Origin: Brucella pseudogrignonensis
GTDB taxonomy: Bacteria > Pseudomonadota > Alphaproteobacteria > Rhizobiales > Rhizobiaceae
Direction of reading: 5' to 3'
Length of the DNA stretch: 64,000 nt
Assembly (NCBI RefSeq): GCF_032190615.1
Contig: NZ_JAVLAT010000001.1
Coordinates: 62,001-126,000, forward strand
In this document: positions 30,840-39,530 of the stretch, piece after piece
Layout of the letters: the number at the start of each line of letters is the position of its first letter
Position numbering within the stretch: position 1 is the stretch's first letter
The notes under the pieces: generated by a model
Seen by the model: only the letters and a program-made list of their open reading frames with translations
Told to the model about the DNA's origin: nothing
The model's database searches: none
Program-made: the position numbers and the translations under genes

Positions 30840-31897
30840 AGAAGCTGGTGATCGTTTCGGATGCTTGGCACCCACAGGTAAATGGCGTTGTGAGAACACT
30901 GACCAAATGCTGTGAACTGATGGCCGAGCGCGGTTACGAAGTTATCGTTATCTCACCGCAGGACTATCGCTCCTTCCCATGCCCGACCTATCCTGAAATC
31001 CGGTTGGCAATGACAACACCATCGGCGCTTCGGCAAAAATTGGTCGGCTTGCAACCCGATTATGTGCATATCGCAACCGAAGGTCCGCTTGGAATTATGG
31101 CGCGGCGTGCATGTATCAAAATGGGCTGGAGCTTTACCACCAGCTTTCATACCCGCTTTGCAGAATATGTCAGGGAGCGGTTTCCAATTCCGCTGAGCTG
31201 GACCTATTCGTTTTTGCGTAAATTCCATAATGCCGCATCACATACGCTTGTCCCAACACAGTCTATTCTCACCGACTTGCATTCGCGTGGGTTTACGGGG
31301 CTCGAATTGTGGACGCGGGGCGTGGACCGTCATCTGTTTCATTCGCGAAACGATGTAACGAAAGATTTGCCGCACCCCGTATTCATCTGTGTGGGTCGCG
31401 TGGCAACAGAAAAAAACCTGCCGGCATTCCTTGACCTCGACTTGCCCGGGACCAAGCTTATCGTCGGAGACGGACCGGCCCTTGAAGACTTTAAAGCTCG
31501 TTTTCCGAATGTCGTATTCATTGGCAAAAAAGAAGGCCATGAGTTGGCTAAAGCTTATGCATCAGCTGACGTATTCGTGTTTCCGAGCAGAACTGACACA
31601 TTTGGCTTGGTTCTGCTTGAAGCGATTTCATCTGGTTTACCTGTAGCAGCTTTTCCGGTTCCGGGGTCTTCTGATGTTGTCGGAGCCACCGGCGCTGGAG
31701 TTTTATCTGAGGACCTCCGCGCCGCTTGTCTGGCGGCGCTCGAGATGCCCGCATTCGATCCTGCTGAGGTGCTAAAACCTTTCACATGGGATGCCTGCGC
31801 GGATATTTTCGAAAATGTGCTTGCAGCAACCAACAGTGTCAATCAGCGATCAAACCACACATATAATCAGCCCCAGAGCGTGGCTTCCGGCGGATAA
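30836..31897 (+). CDS. family 4 glycosyltransferase, probably diacylglycerol glycosyltransferase (Agt-like)
   Basis: A 353-aa GT-B enzyme of family GT4. N-terminal nucleotide-fold start VIVSDAWHPQVNGVVRTL, acceptor-side HTRFAEYVRERFPIP, then donor-side CVGRVATEKNLPAFL, IVGDGPALEDFKARFP and the EX7E-like region SRTDTFGLVLLEAISSGLPVAAFP. The close family (SqdX/MgdA/Agt-like) adds sugars to diacylglycerol. Coupled to plcP (start overlaps its stop), it would use the diacylglycerol released by PlcP to make phosphorus-free glycolipids. Its last 31 bp overlap the dgcA-like gene antisense. Sugar donor unknown. Confidence 0.8.
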   Translation: MKKLVIVSDAWHPQVNGVVRTLTKCCELMAERGYEVIVISPQDYRSFPCPTYPEIRLAMTTPSALRQKLVGLQPDYVHIATEGPLGIMARRACIKMGWSFTTSFHTRFAEYVRERFPIPLSWTYSFLRKFHNAASHTLVPTQSILTDLHSRGFTGLELWTRGVDRHLFHSRNDVTKDLPHPVFICVGRVATEKNLPAFLDLDLPGTKLIVGDGPALEDFKARFPNVVFIGKKEGHELAKAYASADVFVFPSRTDTFGLVLLEAISSGLPVAAFPVPGSSDVVGATGAGVLSEDLRAACLAALEMPAFDPAEVLKPFTWDACADIFENVLAATNSVNQRSNHTYNQPQSVASGG

Positions 31898-32847
31898 ACG
31901 AGTGCACCTTCATATTTGAGACCCGGAGCGCGGTCCTTTGCAAGAAGCAATGGTCCGTCAAGATCGACAACATTGGCCTTCTGCGCGAGCAAAACTGCCG
32001 GTGCCATTCCAAGTGACGTGCCGACCATGCAACCAACCATCACTTTTAAACCAAGCGATATGGCCTTCTCACGCATGATCAGTCCTTCGGTGAGCCCGCC
32101 CGCCTTATCGAGCTTGATGTTAACCGCATCATAACGGGTCGCCAACTCTTCGAGTCCAACAGATGTATGCACGCTCTCATCTGCGCAGATAATCACTGGT
32201 CGATCTATGCGGCTTAGAATTTCGTCTTTACCCGCAGGTAAAGGCTGTTCAATCAAAACTACGCCAGCCTTAGCTGCCGCAGCCGTGTTTTCTTCGATGT
32301 TGTCGTCGGTCCAGCCTTCATTGGCATCAATGATTATTTGGCTGTTTGGAGCAGCACTTGTAACGGCATGAATGCGCTCAATATCATTGTCGCCGCCCAT
32401 TTTTACTTTAATCAATGGATAATGAGCAACTTTAGCGGTCGATACTGCCATCTCTTCAGGCGTACCAAGCGATACGGTGATCGCAGTTTCAAGAGGATGG
32501 GGCAGGGTTCCAAGCGTGTCTGCAACACTCTTGCCCGATACCTTTGCTTCCAGATCCCAGAAAGCACAATCAACTGCATTTCTTGCTGCGCCTGCGGGCA
32601 TGAGCGTTTGAATAGTCAGACGATCCGCACCGCTTTCGATCGCGCTCCGGACAGCTTCAATCTGTTCGCTAACGCTCGCGATTGATTCTCCATATCGTGC
32701 ATAAGGAACACATTCACCGCGCCCCAATTTTCCATTGTGACTTATTTCACAAACTATGACCAAAGCTTCGGTCTTTGAACCGCGAGAGATTGTGAATTTT
32801 CCGGCAATGGGATAGCGTTCTTGGATGATTTTCAAACTATTGTGCAT
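31867..32847 (-). CDS. enolase-superfamily racemase, DgcA-like (N-acetyl-D-Glu racemase / dipeptide epimerase)
   Basis: A 326-aa muconate-lactonizing subgroup enzyme. The general bases and metal ligands are visible: LIKVKMGGD (KxK), IIIDANEGWT (Asp), VLIEQPL (Glu), ICADESVH (Asp) and NIKLDKAGGLTEG (Lys). The pattern matches dipeptide epimerases and the DgcA racemases that interconvert N-acylated D/L amino acids. Substrate is inferred only from family; cell-wall peptide recycling is plausible. Alone on the minus strand, it ends inside the glycosyltransferase gene. Confidence 0.82.
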   Translation of the reverse strand: MHNSLKIIQERYPIAGKFTISRGSKTEALVIVCEISHNGKLGRGECVPYARYGESIASVSEQIEAVRSAIESGADRLTIQTLMPAGAARNAVDCAFWDLEAKVSGKSVADTLGTLPHPLETAITVSLGTPEEMAVSTAKVAHYPLIKVKMGGDNDIERIHAVTSAAPNSQIIIDANEGWTDDNIEENTAAAAKAGVVLIEQPLPAGKDEILSRIDRPVIICADESVHTSVGLEELATRYDAVNIKLDKAGGLTEGLIMREKAISLGLKVMVGCMVGTSLGMAPAVLLAQKANVVDLDGPLLLAKDRAPGLKYEGALVYPPEATLWG

Positions 32848-32908
32848 GGATATGCCCTTTAGGACGCAGTATTTCGGTCGTGAACCGACTCGTATAAGAG
32901 GTTAGGCC

Positions 32909-34084
32909 ATGTTGACCGACACTGCCGACAAAGCAAGTGCTGCTTCTGATGTCTCGCCAAAGATTGATTTGGCCGAGCATGAAGGCGCACGCCTCGTAAA
33001 TCTTAGCGGACGCTGGGTTTCGCAAACTATCGGCATTGTCGACAAGAAGATGCGTGAGCTGGAAAATGTTGGCGGCTCGCATTCAATTATCATCGATGCA
33101 ACGAATGTTGCGGGACTTGATACTGCTGGCGCTTGGCTGATTGAACGCTTGCGCCAGAGGCTGGTGTCTCAAAATATCGATGTTCATTTGGAAGGTGTCA
33201 GACCTGCGTGGCTACCGCTCGTTGAGGAAGTGGGCAATTCGGTTGAGCGCACCCTTGATGTAAAGCCGGCGAAAAAGCCTTTTTTTCTTATCAAAATGCT
33301 GGACTCTCTCGGACGAGGTGTCGCCTCAGTTTATGAAGATTTCCTGATGGCGATGCACATTCTGGGGGCAACCATTCGTGGCGCACAGCTTAAAGCCGGT
33401 CGCGGCAGCGGCATCCCATTTCCAGCGATTGTAAAGCAGATTGATCGGATGGGTGTCGGTGCAATTCCGATCATCGTCCTCATGTCCACGATTGTTGGCG
33501 CAATCATTGCGCAGCAGGGCGCTTTTCAGTTGCGCTACTTCGGCGCAGAAATTTTCGTCGTCGATCTGGTTGGTATTCTCGTTCTGCGTGAGTTAGGCGT
33601 GCTCTTGACTGCAATTATGATCGCCGGTCGCTCGGGCAGTGCGATCACTGCTGAAATAGGCTCGATGAAGATGCGGGAGGAAACCGACGCACTCACAGTA
33701 ATCGGGCTTAATCCTGTGGGCGTTCTAGTCTTTCCAAGGCTTGTCGCCTTGGTGGTGATTCTGCCTCTTCTGACGATCATCGCTGATTTGTCGGCATTGG
33801 TGGGTGCAGCCGCAGTTACTTACTTTTACTCAAATATTTCGCCGGAAGCTTTTATCAGTCGCTTGCATGATGCCGTTGCACTCAACACATATTTCGCGGG
33901 TTTGATCAAAGCTCCCTTCATGGCACTCATAATCGGCATACTTGCTTCTGTGGAAGGAATGAAAGTCGGCGGAAGTGCAGAATCACTGGGTAGCCGCGTG
34001 ACGGCCTCGGTCGTTAAATCGATCTTCGTTGTCATTGTCGTAGACGGCATGTTTGCGATGTTCTATGCCGCAATTGACTTCTAA
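32909..34084 (+). CDS. MlaE-like phospholipid ABC permease with N-terminal STAS domain
   Basis: A 391-aa inner-membrane permease. Residues ~10-115 form a STAS domain (LVNLSGRWVSQTIG, SIIIDATNVAGLDTAGAWLI), the domain that is a separate protein MlaB in E. coli. The MlaE part has IIVLMSTIVGAIIAQQGAFQL, VLRELGVLLTAIMIAGRSGSA and EIGSMKMREETDALTVIGLNP. Together with the next three genes it forms an outer-membrane lipid transport system. Divergent from the DgcA-like gene. Confidence 0.9.
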   Translation: MLTDTADKASAASDVSPKIDLAEHEGARLVNLSGRWVSQTIGIVDKKMRELENVGGSHSIIIDATNVAGLDTAGAWLIERLRQRLVSQNIDVHLEGVRPAWLPLVEEVGNSVERTLDVKPAKKPFFLIKMLDSLGRGVASVYEDFLMAMHILGATIRGAQLKAGRGSGIPFPAIVKQIDRMGVGAIPIIVLMSTIVGAIIAQQGAFQLRYFGAEIFVVDLVGILVLRELGVLLTAIMIAGRSGSAITAEIGSMKMREETDALTVIGLNPVGVLVFPRLVALVVILPLLTIIADLSALVGAAAVTYFYSNISPEAFISRLHDAVALNTYFAGLIKAPFMALIIGILASVEGMKVGGSAESLGSRVTASVVKSIFVVIVVDGMFAMFYAAIDF

Positions 34085-34194
34085 CCGTTTAGTTTTGCAA
34101 CTTTATAGGGTCTTTCAGACACAATAAGGGATAAAACTGAAGAAAGCCGTTTCTCGCGGTTCAGTCTCGTAATAAGCTCGGATAAAGAATATTC

Positions 34195-35055
34195 ATGGAG
34201 AAGAGTATCGATAATCAGCCGCATTTGCAGGACGTTGGCAACAACGATCAGCCAGTACCGATCATTTCGGTACGAGATGTTACCGTTGGTTTCGGCGGTC
34301 GCGCACCTGTGCTCGATAATCTTTCACTCGACATTTATAAAGGCGAGGTTCTCGGCTTTATCGGGCCTTCTGGCTCAGGTAAATCTGTGCTGACCCGAAC
34401 TATTCTGGGCTTGAATAAAAAGCAGGCAGGACAGATTGAGATATTAGGAAATAATATCGATAAGCTGACCGATGTTGAGAAAATGGCTATCGATATGCGT
34501 ATGGGGGTGCTGTTTCAGCACGGCGCTTTGTTTTCAGCTCTTAGCGTCCTTGAGAATATCCAGGTCCCGATGCGTGAATACCTGGATCTTTCGCCCAAAT
34601 TGATGGATGAGCTCGCACGCCTTAAAATTGATCTGGTTGGACTCAGCCCTGATGCGGCGGAAAAATTCCCATCTGAATTATCAGGCGGTATGATCAAGCG
34701 TGCGGCTTTAGCGCGAGCGCTGGCTCTTGATCCCGACATCGTGTTTCTTGATGAGCCTACATCTGGGCTTGATCCGATTGGTGCGGCAGACTTTGATGAA
34801 TTAATTGCCAATCTGCGCGATACAATGGGCCTCACGGTCTTTATGGTAACGCATGATCTCGATAGCCTTTTTGCGATTTGTGACCGCATTGCCGTGCTGG
34901 GTAATAAAAAAATTCTGGTGAGCGGTTCCATTGAAGACATGCTGACTGTAGATGATCCATGGGTTAAATCCTATTTTCGAGGAAAGCGCGCACGTCAGAT
35001 TGACACATCCGCGCCGAGCAGACGTCGGCCTAACAGCCAAATGCAGACGGGATAA
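34195..35055 (+). CDS. MlaF-like ABC ATPase
   Basis: The 286-aa ATPase of the lipid transporter: Walker A GPSGSGKSVL, Q-loop LFQHGALF, signature LSGGMIKRAALARAL, Walker B IVFLDEPTSGLDP and the H-loop MVTHDLDSL. The C-terminal tail after ~260 is basic and poorly conserved. It follows mlaE by 110 bp and precedes the MCE gene by 3 bp. Confidence 0.92.
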   Translation: MEKSIDNQPHLQDVGNNDQPVPIISVRDVTVGFGGRAPVLDNLSLDIYKGEVLGFIGPSGSGKSVLTRTILGLNKKQAGQIEILGNNIDKLTDVEKMAIDMRMGVLFQHGALFSALSVLENIQVPMREYLDLSPKLMDELARLKIDLVGLSPDAAEKFPSELSGGMIKRAALARALALDPDIVFLDEPTSGLDPIGAADFDELIANLRDTMGLTVFMVTHDLDSLFAICDRIAVLGNKKILVSGSIEDMLTVDDPWVKSYFRGKRARQIDTSAPSRRRPNSQMQTG

Positions 35056-35058
35056 GAT

Positions 35059-36054
35059 ATGGAAACGAAGGCCAATTACGTTGTGGTGGGAGTTTTCACG
35101 CTGATCGTCAGCCTGCTGGCTTTCGGTTTCGTGTATTGGATTGCGCGTTACGGCGAGGCGCGGGATTCTGTTGGTCTTGATGTTCGCATACCGGGCTCTG
35201 TGACCGGCCTTGGCATCGGCAGTCAGGTTCTGTTCAATGGTATCAAGGTGGGTGATGTTCGTCGGTTGCATTTGGATGAATCCAATCCCAGCATGGTTAT
35301 TGTGCAAACGCGCGTGAATGCCACGACTCCGATTACTCGCTCGACAAAGGCTTCACTTGGCTTTCAGGGATTGACTGGTCAGGCTTATATTGAACTGAAT
35401 GGTGGCAGCCTCGACGAGCCCAATCTTCTTACAGAAGCAGCCAAAGAAGACACGATTGCGCGTATTGATGCTGATCCTTCATCGATCAACAATCTGCTTG
35501 CAACCGCGCAGGACATTTTTGGACGCGCAAATTCCGTCCTCGGCGAACTCGAGGGCTTTGCTAAAGAAGCACGCGGCCCGCTGATCGATACGATCAATAA
35601 TACAAAGACCTTCACAGACGCTTTGGCTAAGAATGCCGACGTGATTGATGAATTGGGTTCGAACGCGGGCAACATCAATCAGATCGTCTCGGAAGCGAAG
35701 CAGATGATGGAGCGCCTGAACGCTGCGTCTGCACGTGTTGAAAACGTTATTGCCAAGGCAGACCAGTTGCTTTCTAGTGACGACAAGGATGGTCTTGTTG
35801 CACAAGCTAAGTCTACACTTGAATCGATCCGTCAGTTATCGAACAATCTCGATAAGCGCATTACACCGATTGCCAGCAATCTTGAGCGCTTCTCCGGTTC
35901 AGGTCTGAGCGATGTACAGGCATTGATCGGTGACAGCCGTCGCGCAGTACAGCGCGTAGAGCAGGCGATTACAGAACTAGAGCGTAACCCACAGCGTTTG
36001 ATTTTTGGTGGTTCCGGCAGTGTACCGCAGTATAACGGAAGGACGCGTCATTAA
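35059..36054 (+). CDS. MCE-domain substrate-binding protein (MlaD-like)
   Basis: A 331-aa protein with one N-terminal membrane helix (NYVVVGVFTLIVSLLAFGFVYWI), then the MCE domain (VTGLGIGSQVLFNGIKVGDVRRL to LGFQGLTGQAYIELNGG, about residues 45-120). The rest is long helical, alpha-helical coiled stretches (residues ~140-300), longer than E. coli MlaD and suited to span the periplasm as a hydrophobic channel, as in PqiB/YebT-type or rhizobial MCE proteins. Stop overlaps the lipoprotein start. Confidence 0.9.
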   Translation: METKANYVVVGVFTLIVSLLAFGFVYWIARYGEARDSVGLDVRIPGSVTGLGIGSQVLFNGIKVGDVRRLHLDESNPSMVIVQTRVNATTPITRSTKASLGFQGLTGQAYIELNGGSLDEPNLLTEAAKEDTIARIDADPSSINNLLATAQDIFGRANSVLGELEGFAKEARGPLIDTINNTKTFTDALAKNADVIDELGSNAGNINQIVSEAKQMMERLNAASARVENVIAKADQLLSSDDKDGLVAQAKSTLESIRQLSNNLDKRITPIASNLERFSGSGLSDVQALIGDSRRAVQRVEQAITELERNPQRLIFGGSGSVPQYNGRTRH

Positions 36055-36671
36055 TGTCCATTACAGGTTCTATCGTGACAAAATCCCATCGTAAGCTGAT
36101 CGTTCCACTTCTTTTGACAACCATGCTTTCCGGTTGCGGAACCACGACGCCACTCGACACATTCAGCCTGTCAGCGCCGCAGCAGCTGCAGGGCACATCA
36201 GTCAGCCGTAAGAACCTCCAGATACTCGTGCCATCGCCCAATGCGTTGAAGGCGCTTGATAGCGAAAATATCGTTGTCAACACTGCGCCCGGCGCGATTG
36301 AGTACCTCAAAGGTGCTCAATGGGGTGACAGACTGCCAAATCTCGTTCAGTCTCGTCTTGTGCAGGCCTATGAAAACGTTGGCGTATTCGGTGGCGTAGG
36401 CCGTCCGGGTGACGGTCTGGCGATCAATTATCAGATACTGAGCGATCTGCGAGTATTCAGCATTCAGGCCTATGGCTCTCAGCGTGCAGCGGTCGTAGAG
36501 ATCGCTGTTAGGCTGATGAATGACAAGAATGGTGAAGTTCGCTCCACACGTGTTTTCCGCGCCTCTACGCCAGTTCACGGCACCACAAACAGCGAATATG
36601 TACGCGCGCTGGACAAGGCGTTCGATAAGGTCGCAAGTGAGATCGTCAGCTGGACAATCTCTTCGCTTTGA
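36054..36671 (+). CDS. ABC-type transport auxiliary lipoprotein
   Basis: A 205-aa lipoprotein: lipobox MLSGCGTTTP (Cys ~27), then the ABC_trans_aux fold (FSLSAPQQL, LQILVPSPNALKALDSENIVV, EYLKGAQWGDRLPNLVQSRLVQAYEN, VFRASTPV). Such proteins (PqiC-like) pair with MCE systems on the inner face of the outer membrane. It starts on the last base of the MCE stop, so it is translationally coupled, and the operon ends at the hairpin at 36698. Confidence 0.88.
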   Translation: MSITGSIVTKSHRKLIVPLLLTTMLSGCGTTTPLDTFSLSAPQQLQGTSVSRKNLQILVPSPNALKALDSENIVVNTAPGAIEYLKGAQWGDRLPNLVQSRLVQAYENVGVFGGVGRPGDGLAINYQILSDLRVFSIQAYGSQRAAVVEIAVRLMNDKNGEVRSTRVFRASTPVHGTTNSEYVRALDKAFDKVASEIVSWTISSL

Positions 36672-36697
36672 TCCTACAAAACACTAAAATATTAATG

Positions 36698-36726
36698 GCA
36701 GCCCGGATAAATCGAGCTGCTTTTTT
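36698..36726 (+). terminator. terminator of the Mla-like operon
   Basis: GCAGC (36698-36702) and GCTGC (36716-36720) close a stem with a partly paired interior, followed by six T. Confidence 0.7.
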
Positions 36727-36810
36727 GTCGACGTGAATTCTTAAAGATCTGTTTGGTCATCAGTTTGGCATAAGATTGACACCCAAAAACCGAACAAATC
36801 ATAGAACGAA

Positions 36811-36837
36811 AATAAAAAAGCGCAGCCTTTTGGCTGC
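36811..36837 (-). terminator. terminator at the left edge of the IS remnant
   Basis: On the minus strand: GCAGCC, AAAA loop, GGCTGC, then GC and a T-rich tract. It lies directly outside the left inverted repeat, pointing out of the element. Confidence 0.7.
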
Positions 36838-36855
36838 CTCAGACTGCTGACAAAC
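36837..36855 (+). repeat. left inverted repeat of IS remnant
   Basis: 19 bp, perfectly complementary to 37456-37474. Confidence 0.85.
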
Positions 36856-36955
36856 CCGTCGATTTTTTGGGCGGGTTTTTGGTGTTTTGGGAGTGCGTGT
36901 TCAGATGGTATTTTCGCGGCTTGGTGGGCGCAGTTTGAAGTGGACTTGAGAGCCC

Positions 36956-37433
36956 TCATCCCCAAGCTGGTTTTGGGGTTTTCGTCATCGCCATTGCGAT
37001 CTTCTTGATATTCTGGGCGCTCGCTGCAAGCAGGCATTGCCATCTGACCTTGATGAGACCGCGAAAGCGGGCATAGCGGTGCCCGTGTAGCTGTTTGGCA
37101 TCGGCAAACGAGCGTTCGACCGTCTCTTTGCGCCGCTTGTAGATCACCTTGCCCCACGTCGTCTTGCGGTTCATGTCGGTGCGCTCTCGGGCATCAGCCC
37201 AGACATGCCGGGTAGCCGATGAACAGCGCCTTGAACATCAGCGTCGGATCGAGCGGCGGGCGGCCGTTGTCGGCGCAGTAGAGCCTCGCGACGCGATCAT
37301 GGATGAAGGAGAAGTCGATCACCGCATCGATCTTGCGAAGCAGGTGATCCTTCGGCACCAGGCTATCTAGCGTCACCATCTCGAGAGCCGTCTGTTCGGG
37401 AGCTGGTTTCTTCAACATGGCCCAGTGAATCAT
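36956..37433 (-). pseudogene. IS1182-family transposase, deleted and broken
   Basis: Two fragments in the order of one gene. The N-terminal piece (37433-37194, 79 aa) has EMVTLDSLVPKDHLLRKIDAV, FSFIHDRVARLYCADNGRPPLDP and LFIGYPACLG, the classic IS1182 start. The C-terminal piece (37174-36956) has TVERSFADAKQLHGHRYARFRG and LAASAQNIKKIA, the end of the DDE domain. The catalytic core between them is deleted and the reading frame is interrupted, so no active enzyme results. Confidence 0.8.
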
Positions 37434-37455
37434 AAACCCCCAGCTTGCGCCAGAG

Positions 37456-37474
37456 GTTTGTCAGCAGTCTGAGG
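37456..37474 (-). repeat. right inverted repeat of IS remnant
   Basis: 19 bp, perfectly complementary to 36837-36855; its outer two bases are shared with the following hairpin. Confidence 0.85.
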
Positions 37475-37496
37475 CCCGCTTAAAGCGGGCCTTTTC
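37473..37496 (+). terminator. terminator at the right edge of the IS remnant
   Basis: GGCCCGCTT and AAGCGGGCC form a 9-bp stem followed by TTTT on the plus strand. Confidence 0.7.
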
Positions 37497-37514
37497 ATTT
37501 CAGATATAATTTAA

Positions 37515-38714
37515 TTAGTCTTGCGCTGCATCATCGTCCGTTAGTGCCTCGGACTCACGGTTTGCGATCACCTCAACTTCTTCATTGGCACCAGAGGTGA
37601 CTTTGAAATCGCGCTGATAAATACGATCCTTGTTTTTTGCGACGGCAACATAGTCGCCCTCGATCAAAACCATGGATGAGTAAGCACCAGCACTTTCACG
37701 AACAACGTCGCCAGAGGCATTTAGGATCGACCATGAAGTGTCGGCGAGGGCTTCGCCGCCTTTTTTCGCCACAAGCTTAAGAACGACCTCGGCTGCCCGA
37801 TGCTGAACCGTCGCTTCTGTCAGCTTGCCTGCTTCCACACGAATATCTGCACGGATAATGGCATTCGCTGTGCCATAGTTGGAAACAACGTGATAGGTGC
37901 CGCTATTCAACCGGATGATCGTGTCTGGCTTTACATCTGGCACGATGAGCGAACGGTCGCTGTTGTCTTCATCGGCATAAATTGAGAAGCGCACGAGATC
38001 ACTTTTGATTTTGCCCTCGTCGGGTAAAACGGCGCTCAGTTTCATTCCGCCAGCGTCGAGCGTCATAACCTCATGACGCGTATTTTTATTGAGTGTAATG
38101 CGTTTCGTCGCACCAGCGCGCCCATAGGCAGCGTGAACAAGATAACTGCCTTCCGGCAAGTTAAAAACTGTGCTGCCACCCTTTGCTGATGCAATCAGTG
38201 CCAGTTGTCCGTCTGCGCCAACCTCCGGCGCAAATACTCGCCAAACGATTCCCGAAGAAATATCCGGTCCATCCTGATTGAGACGAGCCTTCAGATCGAG
38301 CTCGCTCGTTTTAATCAGCGGATTGTTCTCTGGACTTGTCGGGTCGGCATAGGGGCTGATTGATGGTAAATTCAGTTTGGGATCCGGGAAATTCGGCAAG
38401 CCAATCGCATTGTTAGACTGCGTTGGTCCAGTGTTTCCCGAAGGGGATTGCATTGCTGGTGCTGCTGCCGTTGCGGGTAACTCGAGCTGAAAGCTCGGTA
38501 ATTTGAAACCACTGCCACCAGGACCACCTTGCGGACCACCACCAAATCCACCGCCGGGCCCACCCGGTCCACCACTCTGTCCACCGCCGGGGCCACCTGG
38601 CCCCTGCGCTAAAGCAGATGATGCGATTAGGGCAAACGAAAGTGTCGCTACAAGTGTCTTGCGGCGCGATGATTTTGCACTGTTTGCCCGAAACGGACCC
38701 AGACTATCTGACAT
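37515..38714 (-). CDS. exported glycine-rich protein with repeated beta modules
   Basis: A 399-aa protein from the Met at 38714. A signal peptide (TLVATLSFALIASSALA, cleavage before QGPGG) is followed by a low-complexity Gly/Pro/Gln stretch (residues ~37-70), a linker, then three beta-sandwich-like modules of ~85 residues. Each module repeats a pattern with a W/F-x-I/V-x start and an LPEGSYLVHAAYG / LNSGTYHVVSNYG / LIEGDYVAVAKNK strand. I do not recognise a named family; such modules occur in rhizobial surface or periplasmic proteins. The frame stays open to 38798, but the upstream part does not look like a signal peptide. Single-gene transcription unit. Confidence 0.7.
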   Translation of the reverse strand: MSDSLGPFRANSAKSSRRKTLVATLSFALIASSALAQGPGGPGGGQSGGPGGPGGGFGGGPQGGPGGSGFKLPSFQLELPATAAAPAMQSPSGNTGPTQSNNAIGLPNFPDPKLNLPSISPYADPTSPENNPLIKTSELDLKARLNQDGPDISSGIVWRVFAPEVGADGQLALIASAKGGSTVFNLPEGSYLVHAAYGRAGATKRITLNKNTRHEVMTLDAGGMKLSAVLPDEGKIKSDLVRFSIYADEDNSDRSLIVPDVKPDTIIRLNSGTYHVVSNYGTANAIIRADIRVEAGKLTEATVQHRAAEVVLKLVAKKGGEALADTSWSILNASGDVVRESAGAYSSMVLIEGDYVAVAKNKDRIYQRDFKVTSGANEEVEVIANRESEALTDDDAAQD

Positions 38715-38903
38715 GATGTTGTTTTGAACCGAAGCGGGTGGCGAATTCAAGGCTAAATTGGCGGACACCTTCGCAAATTTACGTTTATGCAAAAACACGA
38801 AATAGATTTTTGACTTTACACCCCGATCCTATCGGGCGAGAAGGAACTGCCTCCACATTAAACTGGAGTGACATATACAGATTTCAGCGATGAGGTTTCC
38901 CCC

Positions 38904-39488
38904 GTGACGCATCCGGTTTTTGAGTTTCTGGCGCAGCGCAGCTCCACGCCTATTTCCGCAATTTTAGAACCGGCTCCACAAGGTGCTGAGCTGGATGAGT
39001 TGCTTAAAGTGGCCGCGCGTGTGCCTGATCATGGCCGTCTGACGCCATGGCGCTTCATTCTTTATCGCGGTGATGTACGTCATAAGGTTGGTGAATATCT
39101 GGCCAAGCGCGCCGAGGAGCGGGAAGGACCACTGAATGAAAGTCGCAAGGATCAGGAGAGGGCGCGTTTTGCGCGTGCACCACTGGTTATAGGCGTCGTC
39201 TCTTCGCCAGTCGCTCATGAACGTATCCCGGAATGGGAGCAGTTTTTGTCGGCAGGTGCTGTCGCCATGAATCTTTGTACCGCAGCGAATGCGCTTGGTT
39301 ATGCAACCAACTGGATTACCAACTGGTATTCCGATGATGCGCCAGCCCGCACCTATCTGGGACTTGCACCAGAAGAGCGTGTTGCCGGATTTATTCACAT
39401 CGGTACGGCTGCAAACAAAATGCCAGAACGTCCGCGGGCGGACATGGATAAAATTGTTTCTGATTACAGCGGGCCATGGATATCTTAA
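38904..39488 (+). CDS. nitroreductase family flavoprotein
   Basis: A 194-aa FMN-dependent oxidoreductase of the YdjA/nitroreductase type. PDHGRLTPWRFILYRGD is the FMN-phosphate region, EQFLSAGAVAMNLCTAANALGYATNWITNWYSD the core helix and strand, and GFIHIGTAANKMPERPRAD the C-terminal loop. The GTG at 38904 (MTHPVFEFL) has GAGG at a normal distance; GTG 38868 is in frame but its purine run touches the start. Substrate unknown. The flavin reductase-like gene follows 42 bp later, so the two may be co-transcribed. Confidence 0.85.
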   Translation: MTHPVFEFLAQRSSTPISAILEPAPQGAELDELLKVAARVPDHGRLTPWRFILYRGDVRHKVGEYLAKRAEEREGPLNESRKDQERARFARAPLVIGVVSSPVAHERIPEWEQFLSAGAVAMNLCTAANALGYATNWITNWYSDDAPARTYLGLAPEERVAGFIHIGTAANKMPERPRADMDKIVSDYSGPWIS

Positions 39489-39530
39489 TCGTTCTCCTCT
39501 AAAATTAGTTATAAGTGACGGAAAACGCTG

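Larger units (their letters stand above)
36837..37474. mobile_element. internally deleted IS1182-like insertion sequence
   Basis: A 638-bp element bounded by perfect 19-bp inverted repeats, CCTCAGACTGCTGACAAAC at 36837-36855 and its complement at 37456-37474. It contains on the minus strand the two ends of an IS1182/IS5-group transposase but lacks the catalytic middle. Complete members are ~1.6-1.8 kb, so about 1 kb is missing. It could only move if a full transposase acts in trans. No target duplication could be established at the edges. It also contains a hairpin with a T-run near 36853-36880. Confidence 0.75.
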
